Of a DNA stretch of 64,000 bases, positions 13,243 to 23,633 are shown piece after piece. The stretch's first letter is position 1; each line of letters opens with the position of its first letter. The DNA is from Knoxdaviesia capensis (taxonomy: Eukaryota > Ascomycota > Sordariomycetes > Microascales > Gondwanamycetaceae), in NCBI GenBank assembly GCA_001510575.1, contig LNGK01000007.1:62001-126000 (forward strand), written 5' to 3'. Made by a program: the position numbers and the translations under genes. The notes under the pieces are model-generated. The model made no database searches and had not been told where the DNA came from. It worked only from the letters and a program-made list of their open reading frames with translations.

Positions 13243-13263
13243 ACGAGCGCCGGGCTTATAACC
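13243..13263 (-). other. Primer-binding site, initiator tRNA-Met anticodon-arm (half-tRNA) type
   Basis: Directly inside the right (5') LTR, the plus strand reads cgccgggcttataacc. This resembles the anticodon stem-loop of fungal initiator tRNA-Met: the CGGG/CCC stem with a CUCAUAA loop, where one C has become T as RIP would do. Priming from an internally cleaved initiator tRNA is known for several copia-group elements. The tRNA sequence is recalled, not searched. Confidence 0.6.
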
Positions 13264-13605
13264 TATTCGAATATAAGAAAGGCGGTTAGAATTAGAAGCG
13301 TAACTTTATAGTTAATACTATTTATAAAGGTAGGGGGTAAAAAATAAGATAAGTAGTTAATAGCTATAAAATACTATGCTAGAATAGATAGGGGGAAAGC
13401 TTCTTTCTTATCCCCTATAGGATCTAGGCTTCCCCCGTCTAGATCCCTAATACCTTCTAAGGCTTCCCTTCCTATACTAGGCTCTTCGTAAATCCATATT
13501 ACATCCATTATTATTCCCCAGGCTATTCATCGTAGCCTTATTCTTTATCATGAACTTCCGGCTGTATAAAGGATAATATAATATGAATTAATCCAATATT
13601 TAACA
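13264..13605 (-). repeat. LTR, right copy (5' LTR of the element)
   Basis: 342 bp. It starts TATTCGAATATAAG (terminal TG changed to TA) and ends ...TTTAACA. Its inner half (13264 to about 13430) carries CA/TG to TA changes relative to the left copy. Its outer part (about 13490-13605) keeps the unmutated bases, the mirror image of the left LTR. Confidence 0.92.
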
Positions 13606-13610
13606 GCCTT
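13606..13610. repeat. Target-site duplication, right copy (GCCTT)
   Basis: Exact repeat of 7963-7967, next to the conserved CA end of the right LTR. Confidence 0.88.
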
Positions 13611-14766
13611 CCTTTTAGTTTACGTATCATCAACTAACCTGGTCTGTTGTTGATAGCGATTGGAACTCTATTTCCCCTCTTCTGGAGGGTTTGGTCGCTA
13701 ATCTCGGCACCTCCACTGTTCGCCGGGCTGGAAAATAAGCACGCAAAACCGGCTGTATCGCCCGTCTGCCACCTCCGCAAACGAAATCAACCACCGATGT
13801 TAAAGACGCGCCGGTTGCTCTAACCTACACGATGGCGATATGGTTATCTGGGGGTTTATTTTTATTTTTATTTCTATGTTTGGTTTTCGTTTTTCATCAT
13901 CTTTTTTTTTCCCTTTCATCTGATATCGCCTTCGAATATCACGCATCTGACTCTAAACTTTGCGTGGCATGCTCGGGGAAACCTGTCGGAGTGAGATTCT
14001 CAATGTTCACGTACATCCAGACTTCCAAAGAGCTCTTCCTTGCCTGCAGCTGTGATCTTATTCCCGTGCCTGAATTGGGCTCTGGCCACTTAATCCCGCC
14101 CTATCTCAAAACTGTCTTAGCGGCAAGCTTAAACACAATATGATAACCTTAACCAAGGACGATATTGGACTAGCATGACAGGCTGAAGAATCTTGCGTCG
14201 TTGCTTTACCCGACGCAACGGTATCGGCTCACAAATGCCAAGACGTCTATCTATCTAGCAGGCCAATATTTCTGTTACGTGGATGATTTGTCGTGGCTGG
14301 GTTTGGACGTCGAAAGCTCGATGCCAGGGCTGGATCTGCAAGGAAGACTTGGTGATGGGTGGCCCATCGTCCCAGTCCCCAAACTCCGAACACCACTTCC
14401 TGGCCAGAAACCCCACCTGCAGCCCTGGGTTGGCTGCGATACCGTGCAAAACTCGACATGAGTGGACCCGGCGTTGCGATATGCACTGCTTGAGACTCGA
14501 TAACAACGTCGTGGCGTGACACGTCCTGATAGGGCAATGCAACCCATTAGTGTTGGGATGATGTTGAAGAATCTCGAAGTGCGTGGCTGGCCTATCAGAG
14601 ACCAGACTGGCGATATCCCGAAGAAGAGGATCGCCCACGGCACTGGCTGAGCGAGAAGTATATAAAGCCTCCTCGATGACCGTGATCTTGCCATGTTGAA
14701 GTTGTAGCAAGCCAGTCCCGACAATCTGTTCCCAGCTCCATCTGCACTCTGCATCCTCGGTACATC
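13611..14766. other. Intergenic region, retrotransposon to asparaginase-like gene
   Basis: Normal composition resumes at once after the element. A 103-codon open frame at 13832-14143 has a hydrophobic, low-complexity start and no recognisable domain, so I do not call it. The right end contains the promoter of the asparaginase-like gene. Confidence 0.5.
14659..14667 (+). promoter_or_regulatory. TATA box of the asparaginase-like gene
   Basis: TATATAAAG lies about 108 bases upstream of the ATG at 14767, a typical distance for a fungal core promoter with a short leader. Confidence 0.6.
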
Positions 14767-16070
14767 ATGTTCTCCCGCGCAATCGTCCTGGCCACTCTGG
14801 CCGCGAGCACTCTCGCCTCGTGCAGCCCCAAGCCCAGCGATGGCCTTGAGTGGTATGGCAAGAACTCGTCTCTGCCCAAGGTGGTGTAAGTCTCCCCCGT
14901 CCCAGTTCCCCTTCATCTCTTACCCCAATCTCCTAACACCACCCTCCAGTGTCTACGGCCCTCTGTCCGCCACTCTCATGTCCGCCTCGGCGTGGAGCAG
15001 CGCCGACAACATCGCCTACGGCAGCGGTGTGCCCCCGACATGGGCCCAGTACCTCGGCAACATCTCCGACATCCTCGAGGTGGCCCAGCTGGCCTACTAC
15101 GAGATCAAGACCACCGGCGGCTCGTCCACCATGAACTCGTCGGTCTTCCAGAACGTGTCGCGCGCCGCCAACTACCACCTGTGCACGCCCGGCACCGACA
15201 TCACGGCTGCCGTCATGCTGCACGGCACCAACACGCTCGAGGAGACCGCCTTCGGCGTCGACCTGACCCTGAACTGCGACGCGCGCTTCATCGTCACCGG
15301 CGCCATGCGGCCCGACTCGTACCTGTCGCCCGACGGCCGCTCCAACCTGTACCAGGCCGTGGCCACCTCCGTCCACGAGGACACGCCCGGCCGCGGCGGC
15401 CTGATCGTCATGAACGACCGCATCACCTCGATCTGGTACACGTCCAAGACCAACGGCAACACGCCCGACACCTTCAAGTCCATCGAGCAGGGCAACCTCG
15501 GCGCCTGCCTCGCCGGCCAGCCGTACTTCTTCTTCGGCCCCGCCATGCCGACCGGCTACACGCGCTTCAACATCACCGGCGCCGGAGACCTGCCGCGCGT
15601 CGACGTGTTCTACGGACACCAGGGCTTTGACCCGTCGCTTATCTACGACGCCGTGGCCAAGGGCTCCAAGGGTATTGTCATGATGGGCGCCGGTGCGGCC
15701 TCGCTTCCCAGCGGCGCCATCGCTGCCGCCAAGGTGCTCGCGCCTCTCGGCATCCCCATGCTCGCGGCCGTGCGCCCGTCCACCGGTGCCGGCATGCCGT
15801 CTCCCACCAGCAGTGACTAGTAAGTATTTCTCGGGTTACCCTTCTCTCTCTCTCTCTCTCTCTCCCTGACCGGTGCAGCCTGATACTAACCAACATCCCC
15901 CATACAGCTTCAAGGCCGGATACCTGCAGGCCCCGCAGGCCCGCATCCTGCTGCAGCTGGCGCTGTACTCCGGCTACACCATGGACGAGATCAAGGAACT
16001 GTTTGAGGGCCATCTCCGCAAGGCCATCCTGAGCCCGTGGGCCAACCAGAAGTTCTACAAGCTCTCTTAG
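14767..16070 (+). CDS. Secreted asparaginase-like protein with divergent active site
   Basis: Predicted 383-residue relative of type II L-asparaginase (hydrolysis of asparagine to aspartate and ammonia). Exons are 14767-14885, 14950-15819 and 15908-16070, both introns phase 2. The signal peptide is about residues 1-18 (cleavage near LASC-SP) and several N-glycosylation sequons follow, so export is expected. Family features present are GAMRP (about 155), MNDRI, the SKTN lysine at Lys206, TFKS, and a C-terminal domain ending in LQAPQARILLQLAL. Two catalytic motifs differ. The N-terminal TGGTIA signature reads PLSATLM (44-50), where Thr48 may still be the nucleophile. The second motif, HGTDT, reads HGTNT (131-135), so the catalytic aspartate is an asparagine. 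The protein may have altered activity or none. It lies 1.2 kb beyond the retrotransposon. Confidence 0.88.
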
Positions 16071-18553
16071 AGCGTCCCGTCGCCGTGAAGCGAGTGGGTG
16101 GACTGAATGTACATACTGAAGCACTATCACTTGTGTTGGAACCTGGATTCCACTGTAAATAGAGTCAATTATTCCAGATGTTACCTACCAGAGCAGCGAC
16201 GGCTGTCCCGTGAAAGTTGCATCAGAGACGAGGCAGTTTGCTCAGTATGGATTCCAGCTTGCCAAAGCAAAAGCGCGGAAGACGCCAAGATCCCATCGCT
16301 TCTTCCCGGCCTCCGTCCTTCATCTCCCGTCCACGAAACAGGGAGGGCGAGGCTGGCCGTGGAATCCAGATTGGCGTGATTCTTCTGCCACCTCAGACGG
16401 CGCGTGGACACTGCGCACAAAACTTACCGCAGACGCCAAATCGGCATTGCGTGCACTCGGCCCGCACAGGATATGCAGAGCGGAAGCCGTTTAGAGCCCA
16501 CACGATCTGTTCAAGTCGAGCTTTGTCGCCTCAGTCGCCTCAGTAACTTTGCCTGGATCGCCTGTCTCCGCCAGGACCCGCGGCGGCGGGACTCTAGAAG
16601 TGTGTGTGCCTCGTCTAATATCCCGCGTAAAAGGTGACTTTGCGGAAACGCACTTAGGACACAAAACGCACCAGGTTGTTGCAGGTTCCAATACCACAGG
16701 AATATGCCACCCAGGCCCTCCAGCCCGGCTCGGTGAGCGCATGAGAAACGCTGATATCGTGTTCTAGTCCCGCGTGCTCGGGTGTCGCACGCAGCACAAT
16801 GCCCGCCGTGTTAGCTGGACTAAGAGTGGAACAACACGTAGTTCCAGCGGGTGAGCCGCGCACGGCACACGGCGCCTAACTGCCCGCAGCAGCCGTGCAG
16901 CCAGTTTCTTTTTGCCATCTCTTCTAGATCTACGCGCGCATGTGTGTTCTAACGCAGTCGAAGGCACACGCCCGCGGCGCAACTCCGAGTGTGCTGTCAG
17001 TCCATACGGCGACACCGAGCCAACAACATGAGACTTGTATCTCGTCTGTAAACGCTTGGTGGGAAGGCCGAGGAGTCTGTTTGTAATCTGCACGAGCTGC
17101 CACGATACAGGTCCGGCAGAGAGTCGGGGTGAATGGTCTAAGATGCTTGGATACATCTGTATATCTAGATATATGATGGAGGTAGTAGAAGAGGAGAAAG
17201 CGGAGAGAGGGATGGGGGAGAGCTTGGATTTATATTTGGGCAAAGACGGGGGACTTACCGATCGACAGTGATTCACCACTCTATAAAAAGTGATTCACTG
17301 CAATGAGATGTTCAAGCGAATCAAACACCCCCGACAAATGCTGTGGCAGGCTGAGAATGATTGCCAAGCGAGTGACGGACACGGCACACTGCTGCAAGCA
17401 TATGGGCGGCTATCCACATAAGCACGGGCAGCACAGACCAGAGCCGCACGGACGAGATATCAAAGACTATCATTGACAGACAGCACGTCTGTCTCTATAA
17501 CCCGCAGCAGATGTGCCGCATCTGTTTTACTATATCCATAAGAAAAGTCCCCAGCAAAAACTAGCAAGGCAGATCATCAAGCCACCTGACTCTCACCCTA
17601 CCATTGAAAGATACAACAATCTGGGTGTTATGGCGAGCAGAACCGTATCGACACACATGCGCACAACCAAGCGTCATTCTATACGCATATACACACCCCA
17701 ACCCACATGCAAAACTTAGGACACACCACCATCAAAACACACCAAGAGGAGACGGAGACATGGGACAGAGGCATGAAACAAACTGACGTGCGATTTAGAA
17801 CCAAGAGTAAGACACTCATAAAAAAAGGGGACGACGCACACTACCGTCATCAACCCGAAAAAAAACAAAGAAACGAAGACCCATCCCAGAAAAGCAAGAC
17901 GCAGCAGGGGAACAACAGGATCTAAAAAGAAACGAAAAACCAGCTCATGAAGAACAAACGCCAGTCCCGACAAGACGAAAGAACGGCAACCAGAGCGAAA
18001 GAAAGAGCAAAACTCCACGATGGAAAACAACGAAGAAAAGCAGAATGCGAAGGGTCCGAGAAGCGCCAGAGTGTAACACCAAGAACGCCTGTCTCAAGGA
18101 CACCAATGGAAAAAAGCAAAAAAGCGAACGAAACGAGACGAAAGCAAACGAAAAGCCGAGCGCGGAAAGGGCCGAAGGCGGTTGATGGGGAAAGTCGCAA
18201 AGTGCTGCCCGGCTCAAATGCGGGAGCCCCAGAAAACACAAGGGGAAGCGAGCATGCGGAGGGGAAAATTGAGGGGTGGGCAACGAAAAGTTGCGAGGCG
18301 GTGCTCTCGAGTGCGGCGAAGAAAAACAACCGAGGCGCGCAAGGTGGAAAGTCGAAGGGGTGGATGCAGGGCAAATCGAAACTGGTGGGTGGCGTTGCGT
18401 CGGAGCGTGCGAGAGCTCCGGAAAACGAAGTTGGTGATCAATGAGGAACGGGAAAAGCAAAGTTAAAGGGGCGATGTCAGGGACAAGCCACGATGCGGTG
18501 GTCGACAGGAGGAAGAGAAGAACCTGCGACAGCATGCACGGTTGAGAATGAAC
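16071..18553. other. Intergenic region, asparaginase-like gene to Rtf1 (convergent)
   Basis: No gene is supported in this 2.5 kb. From about 17,700 to 18,500 the plus strand is strikingly purine-rich, so the minus strand is pyrimidine-rich; this is probably the 3' flank or untranslated region of Rtf1. The open frames there are long only because of this skew. An imperfect inverted repeat sits at 17268-17303. Confidence 0.5.
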
Positions 18554-21500
18554 TTAGTCAAGGTCAATGTCGACCTCCAGATCCAGGCATGCCAGAATCT
18601 CGTCGTCGTAGATCGGCTTGTGGAACTGCGGAATGCCGCCCTTGGCCCGCAGCTCGCGGTCCTTCTTCTCCTGCAGCATCTTGACCTCGGGGATCACCTC
18701 GTTGCTGCGCGCCGGGGCCGTGCCCGGGACGGTGCGTTCGCCGTTGACGGCGCGGGCAACGGGCGCATCGCTGTCAAACAGCAGCTTGGCGCGCGTCTTC
18801 AGACGGCGCGAGGGGTCCTCGCGGACAGGCTCTCCACGCGCAATTGCCGATTCTATCTCGCGTTCGCGGCGGATCTCCTTAAGTTGCGCCTTGCGGACCG
18901 TCTCGGCGTTGTGCTTGCGGTTGATGCGGTTGATTTCGGCCAGGCGTTCCTGCTGAAGCTTATTCTGCGTCGGGCCACGCGGCTGAACCAGCGCTGCTCT
19001 AAAGGCTAGATTGGTCTGCGGTCCGAGCTCCTCGAGCTCCTTCTCCAGTTGCGACACGAGGATCGCGCTGCCGTTGATGCGCGCCTCGTCCAGGGCCTGC
19101 TGGACCATGGCACGACGCTCGGGCATGAACTTGCGCTTGAAGGCGTTCTTGCGCTCAACCATCGCCGTGATCTCGCTGTTGGTGAGGCGGTAGTTGATGA
19201 TGTGGTGAACATCGTCGAGTTTCTTCTCCATCGCCGCCAGGCGCGGAAGCGGCTCGTTGAAGTCCTTGCTGAGCTTCAGGAACGTCTGGAGCTCGTTCTC
19301 CGTGAACTGGCCCGACGAAACCGTAACAAAGGCATACTGCTCCGTGCGCTTGCCAATTCCCGCAACAATGTATTGATCGGTGATAAAGTACGACGTTCCC
19401 TGGATCGTCGACATGGCGTACGGGCGACCGGTCGCAACACCTACGAAAACAAACAGAAACATAGATTAGCAACATGGAAACATAAATAGACACTGAACAA
19501 TGCAAAGCACGTGGAAATAACAACAACCAAAAGGGGAAGGAGATAAAACATACCGCGAACCTGCACCATGAAGTACTTGGCTGTACCCGAGCTGTCCGGC
19601 TTGCCCATAACGCGGACGAAACAGCCGGTGATAGCGTTGTCAAATCCGGGCTTGAAGCAGATCTCCGCGAGGTTCTCGCGGTTCAGGTGGAGGCGCTGGA
19701 AGTCACGCAGCTCAGGCTCAGTGCGGCGGCGGGTCGACGACGAGGCGGCGGGGCCGACCTCGGGGGAGATAGGGGTGTCCCATTCGAAGTCGGGGTCAAC
19801 AGCGGGCTCGTGACGTCCGCCATTCTTACGGGCACGTCCATCGGCCAGGCGATCAAGTCCCTCCTGGCGGCGCTCGCGGGAGGTCTTCTCGGTGCGCGTG
19901 TGGCGATCGCGGTCGCGGTCGCGGTCTCGGTCGTGGTCGCGGTCGCTGTAGTCGGAGCGCTGGCGCTGCTTGGAGCCCGAGTGGTCGTCGAAGCCGGCAT
20001 CGGACGAGGACCGCTTGCGCTTCTGGTCCTTGTCGCCGACCTTCTCCTTCTCCTTTTCCTCCTGTAGCGAGACCAGCTGGCGCAGGACGCGGTCCTGCTT
20101 GTAGCGCTCGCTCTGCTCACGACGGTCGGCGAGGATCACCTCGCGCTCGACCTCGCGCATCGCCTTGAACCGCGTCTTCTCCTCCTGGCTGGTGTAGAGC
20201 CCGTCGACCGGGTACTTCTCCTCGAGGATGTCGCGGCCATTACCCCGCGGGGCCTCGTCGTCGTCATCGGAGTCGGACTCCTCCATGGGAGCCGACTCCA
20301 GGGAGTTGACCGAATCGGCCTGGGACGATCTGCGAAGCTTGGTTAGCCGCTCGTGCTCGTCGCGCCCTTTGGCGTTTCTGGCCTTGGCCTCGCGCGCCAG
20401 ATCCTCTTTGTGGGCGGCCATGCTGGAGGCGCCCGCCCGCGCCGCCTGAGCCTTGGTCATCCGCCCCGCCGCCACGAGGTTCGCGATGGCGCTCATGGCC
20501 TGGGCATTCGCCCGCTTCCATGCGGCCTCGCGCTTCTGCTCCTCGGCCCGGCGGACAGACGCGGGCACCACGAACCGACCCTTGAAGATCGGGATCTTCG
20601 CAAGGTCTACCCGCGAGAGGCAGACCTGCGTCCCGACCTTGCAGGCTTTAAGGAGGGACATGCCGCGGCCGGCGCACGAGGCAGCACGGGAACGTTTGCC
20701 TTTTTTAAGAGGCGCCATGACCACAAGGGGAAAAAAAGGAAGAAAAAAAAAGGGTGTTGGTGGGGTGGTGAATGGGTGCTCGGAGCGAAACGGAAAGTAA
20801 AGAATAAAGAAAAGGGGGGTGAGGAAAAACAGAAAGGTGTCGAAGACGAGGAAAGATAAGAAGCGGAAGTGAAGAAACAAAAACACTGGAGAATGAAGTG
20901 TAGAAGAGGAAGGGGAAAAAAACAGAAGAGGAAGAAGAAACAGAAGAGGAAGAAAAAAACAGAGGTTCAGTTTATACCTCCAGAATAAACAGATGGTAAT
21001 TGCGCGAGCTTCTGTTGATAGTGGTGATACTCAGGAACGCTTTTTTTGTTATCAACAAAAAAATAGTACACCCAAAGTAAACATCACCACCACCCCGAGA
21101 AAAGATACTTCTCTCTCAGAAAACAGGTACAAAAATACAACAGCCCGATGTACCCCAAAGTCACTTGACCGGCGGGGTAATGTGAAGCCATCACCAACTG
21201 ATTTTTGTGTCATTGGTCCCCAGAACCGCTTCCAAAGGCAGGAGGAGCACACCACCACCACCACCACCAACAGCCAACATGTAGAGAAAGGACTTACACT
21301 TCATCCCGATCATCATCGTCCGCAGCGTTGTTGCGCTCGGCGCCGCTCTCGCGTCCATCGTCCACCTCGCCGGCCTCGCTGTCGTCATCGTGGTCATCGT
21401 CCGATTCGTCGCGGCGCGCACGCCCGCTTCCGCCGCTGCGACGCGCGGGGCGTCTGGCCGTGGCCGCATCCTCGCCATCTGCGCTGGCACTCCGCGCGCG

Positions 21501-21608
21501 GGCTGAGGCTGACGGGGCCGCCGCCGAGGACTGCCGGCTGCGCGGCTGCTGGTCCTCGTCGTCGGAGCCGCCGGCCAGCGCCAGGAGCTCGTCGTCAATG
21601 TTGCCCAT
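18554..21608 (-). CDS. RTF1: RNA polymerase II-associated protein Rtf1 (Paf1 complex, Plus3 domain)
   Basis: Rtf1 links the Paf1 elongation complex to Spt5 and stimulates co-transcriptional H2B ubiquitination in the nucleus. Preferred exons are 21608-21298, 20329-19554 and 19440-18554, giving 657 residues with all phases agreeing. The N-terminus MGNIDDELLALAGGSDDE is the family start, followed by acidic/Ser-rich sequence. Then come NSLESAPMEESDSDDDDE, KYPVDGLY, a basic charged segment, and the Plus3 domain at about 300-430 (PEFEWDTPISPE-like lead-in, ICFKPGFDNAITGCFVRV, GRPYAM). The C-terminus is a coiled-coil-like region. Odd point: the first intron would be 968 bases and contains an in-frame open extension of about 130 codons that begins at ATG 20718 and runs into exon 2, so a second transcript start is possible. 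The gene is divergent from COQ7. Confidence 0.9.
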
Positions 21609-22218
21609 GATGGCTCGTTCGGAGGGGTACGTGGGAATTCGATGTAGAAACTTGGGTGTCGTGGTGCTCGTCGTTCGTCAAGTCGCGTTACGGGACCCGG
21701 TGGCGCGAGTCCGTTGGAAAGGTCAGTGCCGAAAATCGAGTCAATACGTAAAGAGCAGAATGATCAAAAAGAATCGAGTCTGGTACCGATGAATCGATAA
21801 TAAGACATAGAAAGAAAGGTGTAACGAGGGAAAACAGAAAGGGACAAAAGAATAAAGGAGGGAAAGAAAGTCTTAAAAGCTAACGACTAGAAAAAGCGAT
21901 TTTGAGGTTGAGCCTCAGCCTCTAATTGGCTAAATTATTTAGTAGGGAATTGCTATATTTTTAAAGTGGGCCCTATGTCTCCTCTCGCCAATTATAATCC
22001 ATTATGCAATCACTTATCATTCTGCCACTCATCACCGCCTGGAGTATCTGGGTACGTACCGAAGTTAAATGTGCCGGGTCTGACCGCCCGGGATTACCCA
22101 CTAATTTTCCGTGATAATCTGCCCACTGTATGGACGATTGAGGAACGTGGAGGAGAGGAGAGCTGCAGCGTGTTTCGCTTGGGGTCTCCGCCAGATTTCT
22201 TTGCCGTGCTTTCTCCCG
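21609..22218. promoter_or_regulatory. Shared divergent promoter region, Rtf1 / Coq7
   Basis: 610 bases separate the Rtf1 ATG (minus) from the Coq7 ATG (plus). The right part is AT-richer (about 21,900-22,020). I see no clear TATA box in either direction; both genes are housekeeping. Confidence 0.45.
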
Positions 22219-23069
22219 ATGGCTTCTCCAGTACTACTCACGCGATCCCTCCAATGCGTCGTCAGGCTCGCATCGTCACGGCCGGCTCCGTGGACGACGT
22301 GCCGCGGGTTCGCTTCTGAAGCTGGCCCAGCTCCCCCGACAGGCCCGGGCTCGGCTCCCCCGCGGCGAAAGCCGCTCACACAAGCGCAGAGGGATTTCCT
22401 GTCATCAGCCGTTAGTCTTACGCCCTCAACTCCCACTCTAACACCCTCCATCAAGCCCGTATCCCTCTCCTGCCCCAGATTCCACATCGCTGGACGCCCG
22501 CTTCCTCACCCGCTAATACATGCAACGGCCGACAGATCCGCGTCAACCAAGCCGGCGAGCTCGCCGCAACACTCATCTACACCGCGCAAACGCCGCCCCT
22601 CGTGCGCAGCCACCCGCACCTGCGCCCGCTCATGCGCCACATGTACGACCAGGAGGCCGGCCACCTGACGACCTTCAACGCGCTGGTCGCCCGCCACCGC
22701 ATCCGCCCCACGGCGCTATACCCGCTGTGGCAGGGCCTCGCCTACGGCCTCGGCTGGTCGACCGCCCTGCTCGGCCGCGAGGCCGCCATGGCCTGCACCG
22801 AGGCCGTCGAGACCGAGATCGGCGACCACTACAATAACCAGATCCGCGAGATCATCGGCATGATCGCCCAGTGGGAGGCCGAGGGGTACGATGTTGGGCC
22901 CGAGTTCCCCGCCCTGCTGCAGACTCTCCGCCGCATTCGTGACGAGGAACTCGAGCATCTTGACCACGCTCTCGAGCATGACTCGAAAAAGGCGAATCCG
23001 CATTGGCTTCTAACCGGGGTGATCCGCGCTGGCTGCCGTGGTGCGATCTGGGTCAGCGAGCGCGTTTAA
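22219..23069 (+). CDS. COQ7: 5-demethoxyubiquinone hydroxylase Coq7, mitochondrial
   Basis: Di-iron monooxygenase that hydroxylates demethoxyubiquinone in the penultimate step of ubiquinone synthesis, on the matrix face of the inner membrane. Exons are 22219-22410 and 22536-23069 (phase 0, CTAAT branch site), giving 241 residues, the usual length. The first about 45 residues are rich in Arg, Ser and Ala and lack acids (MASPVLLTRSLQCVVRLAS), a mitochondrial presequence. All di-iron ligand motifs are present: IRVNQAGE, YDQEAGHL, ACTEAVETEIGDHY and RDEELEHLDHA. The intron falls just before the first ligand motif. The start is the only ATG in frame that provides the presequence without upstream low-complexity sequence. 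It is convergent with phospholipase D. Confidence 0.95.
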
Positions 23070-23633
23070 GCCGCCCTGCTGTGTATGACTATGGTGCTTG
23101 GTTCGGAGAAGTCCACACTTTTGTAACTGTATCAACCTGTTTATCCTGTATTTTAGAGTGTTTTGGGGGAAGTCTAGACCCAAACTAGATAACTAATGTA
23201 AGAGGGAGCAGAACAGAAAAGCTAGTCGCAGAGTATATCCCAACTCTATCGCCAAGACAAGAAAAAGAGATACAGCAATTATAAAGAATATATGTACAAA
23301 CAACCATCGCTAGAAGATAACAAAAGATAAGGGTACATGAAAGATGAAAGGGAAGGACAGGTTGCTATAATGCTTGAAGAAGAGCTCATGCTCGGAAATC
23401 TGGTGTTAGGAAATGCCTGTAAATATAAGTGAGCTATGTAATTTGCACCAGGTGTAATGAAAAGAAGAAGCGATGATGTCTGGTAGGTATAAGAGAGAAG
23501 AGGACTCTGTGAAAATAGAAGAACCATCTTCCGGGATCCGTTTTAAGTACTGTTGAGAAAAGAACGGTTAGCACCACACACACACTCTTTCTCTCCCGCA
23601 AGCACCTCTCACACACCGGAAAGAAAGAACTCA
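23070..23633. other. Convergent 3' intergenic region, Coq7 / phospholipase D
   Basis: AT-richer 564 bases holding the 3' ends of both genes. No gene or RNA is recognised. Confidence 0.5.

Larger units (their letters stand above)
7968..13605 (-). mobile_element. Complete but dead Ty1/copia-type LTR retrotransposon, RIP-mutated
   Basis: This 5,638-bp element has two 342-bp LTRs and a 5-bp target duplication. Coding order on the minus strand is gag, integrase, reverse transcriptase, RNase H, which is the copia order with integrase before RT. Readable relics are a CX2CX4HX4C-spaced knuckle at 11829-11870, SDNGTD at 10770-10787 and NGRIER at 10671-10688 (integrase), GVDFYETFV at 9648-9674 and YVDD at 9267-9278 (RT), and LADILTK at 8379-8399 (RNase H end). 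The frames are filled with stops; the longest open stretch inside is about 60 codons. CA and TG dinucleotides are almost absent inside, while CG is common, as expected for CpA-directed repeat-induced point mutation. The element separates the secreted protease from the asparaginase-like gene. Confidence 0.92.

Noticed and set aside
13832..14143. 103-codon open frame right of the retrotransposon
   Set aside because: T-rich, low-complexity start, no domain, no promoter evidence.
17945..18535. 196-codon minus-strand frame downstream of Rtf1
   Set aside because: Product of a pyrimidine-rich stretch (Phe/Leu/Ser/Pro); probably untranslated region.
22040..22105. Resemblance to 5S rRNA (CCGAAGTTAA ... 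GACCGCCCGGG)
   Set aside because: Only a short internal block is similar; the ends do not pair and the rest does not fit fungal 5S rRNA as I know it.
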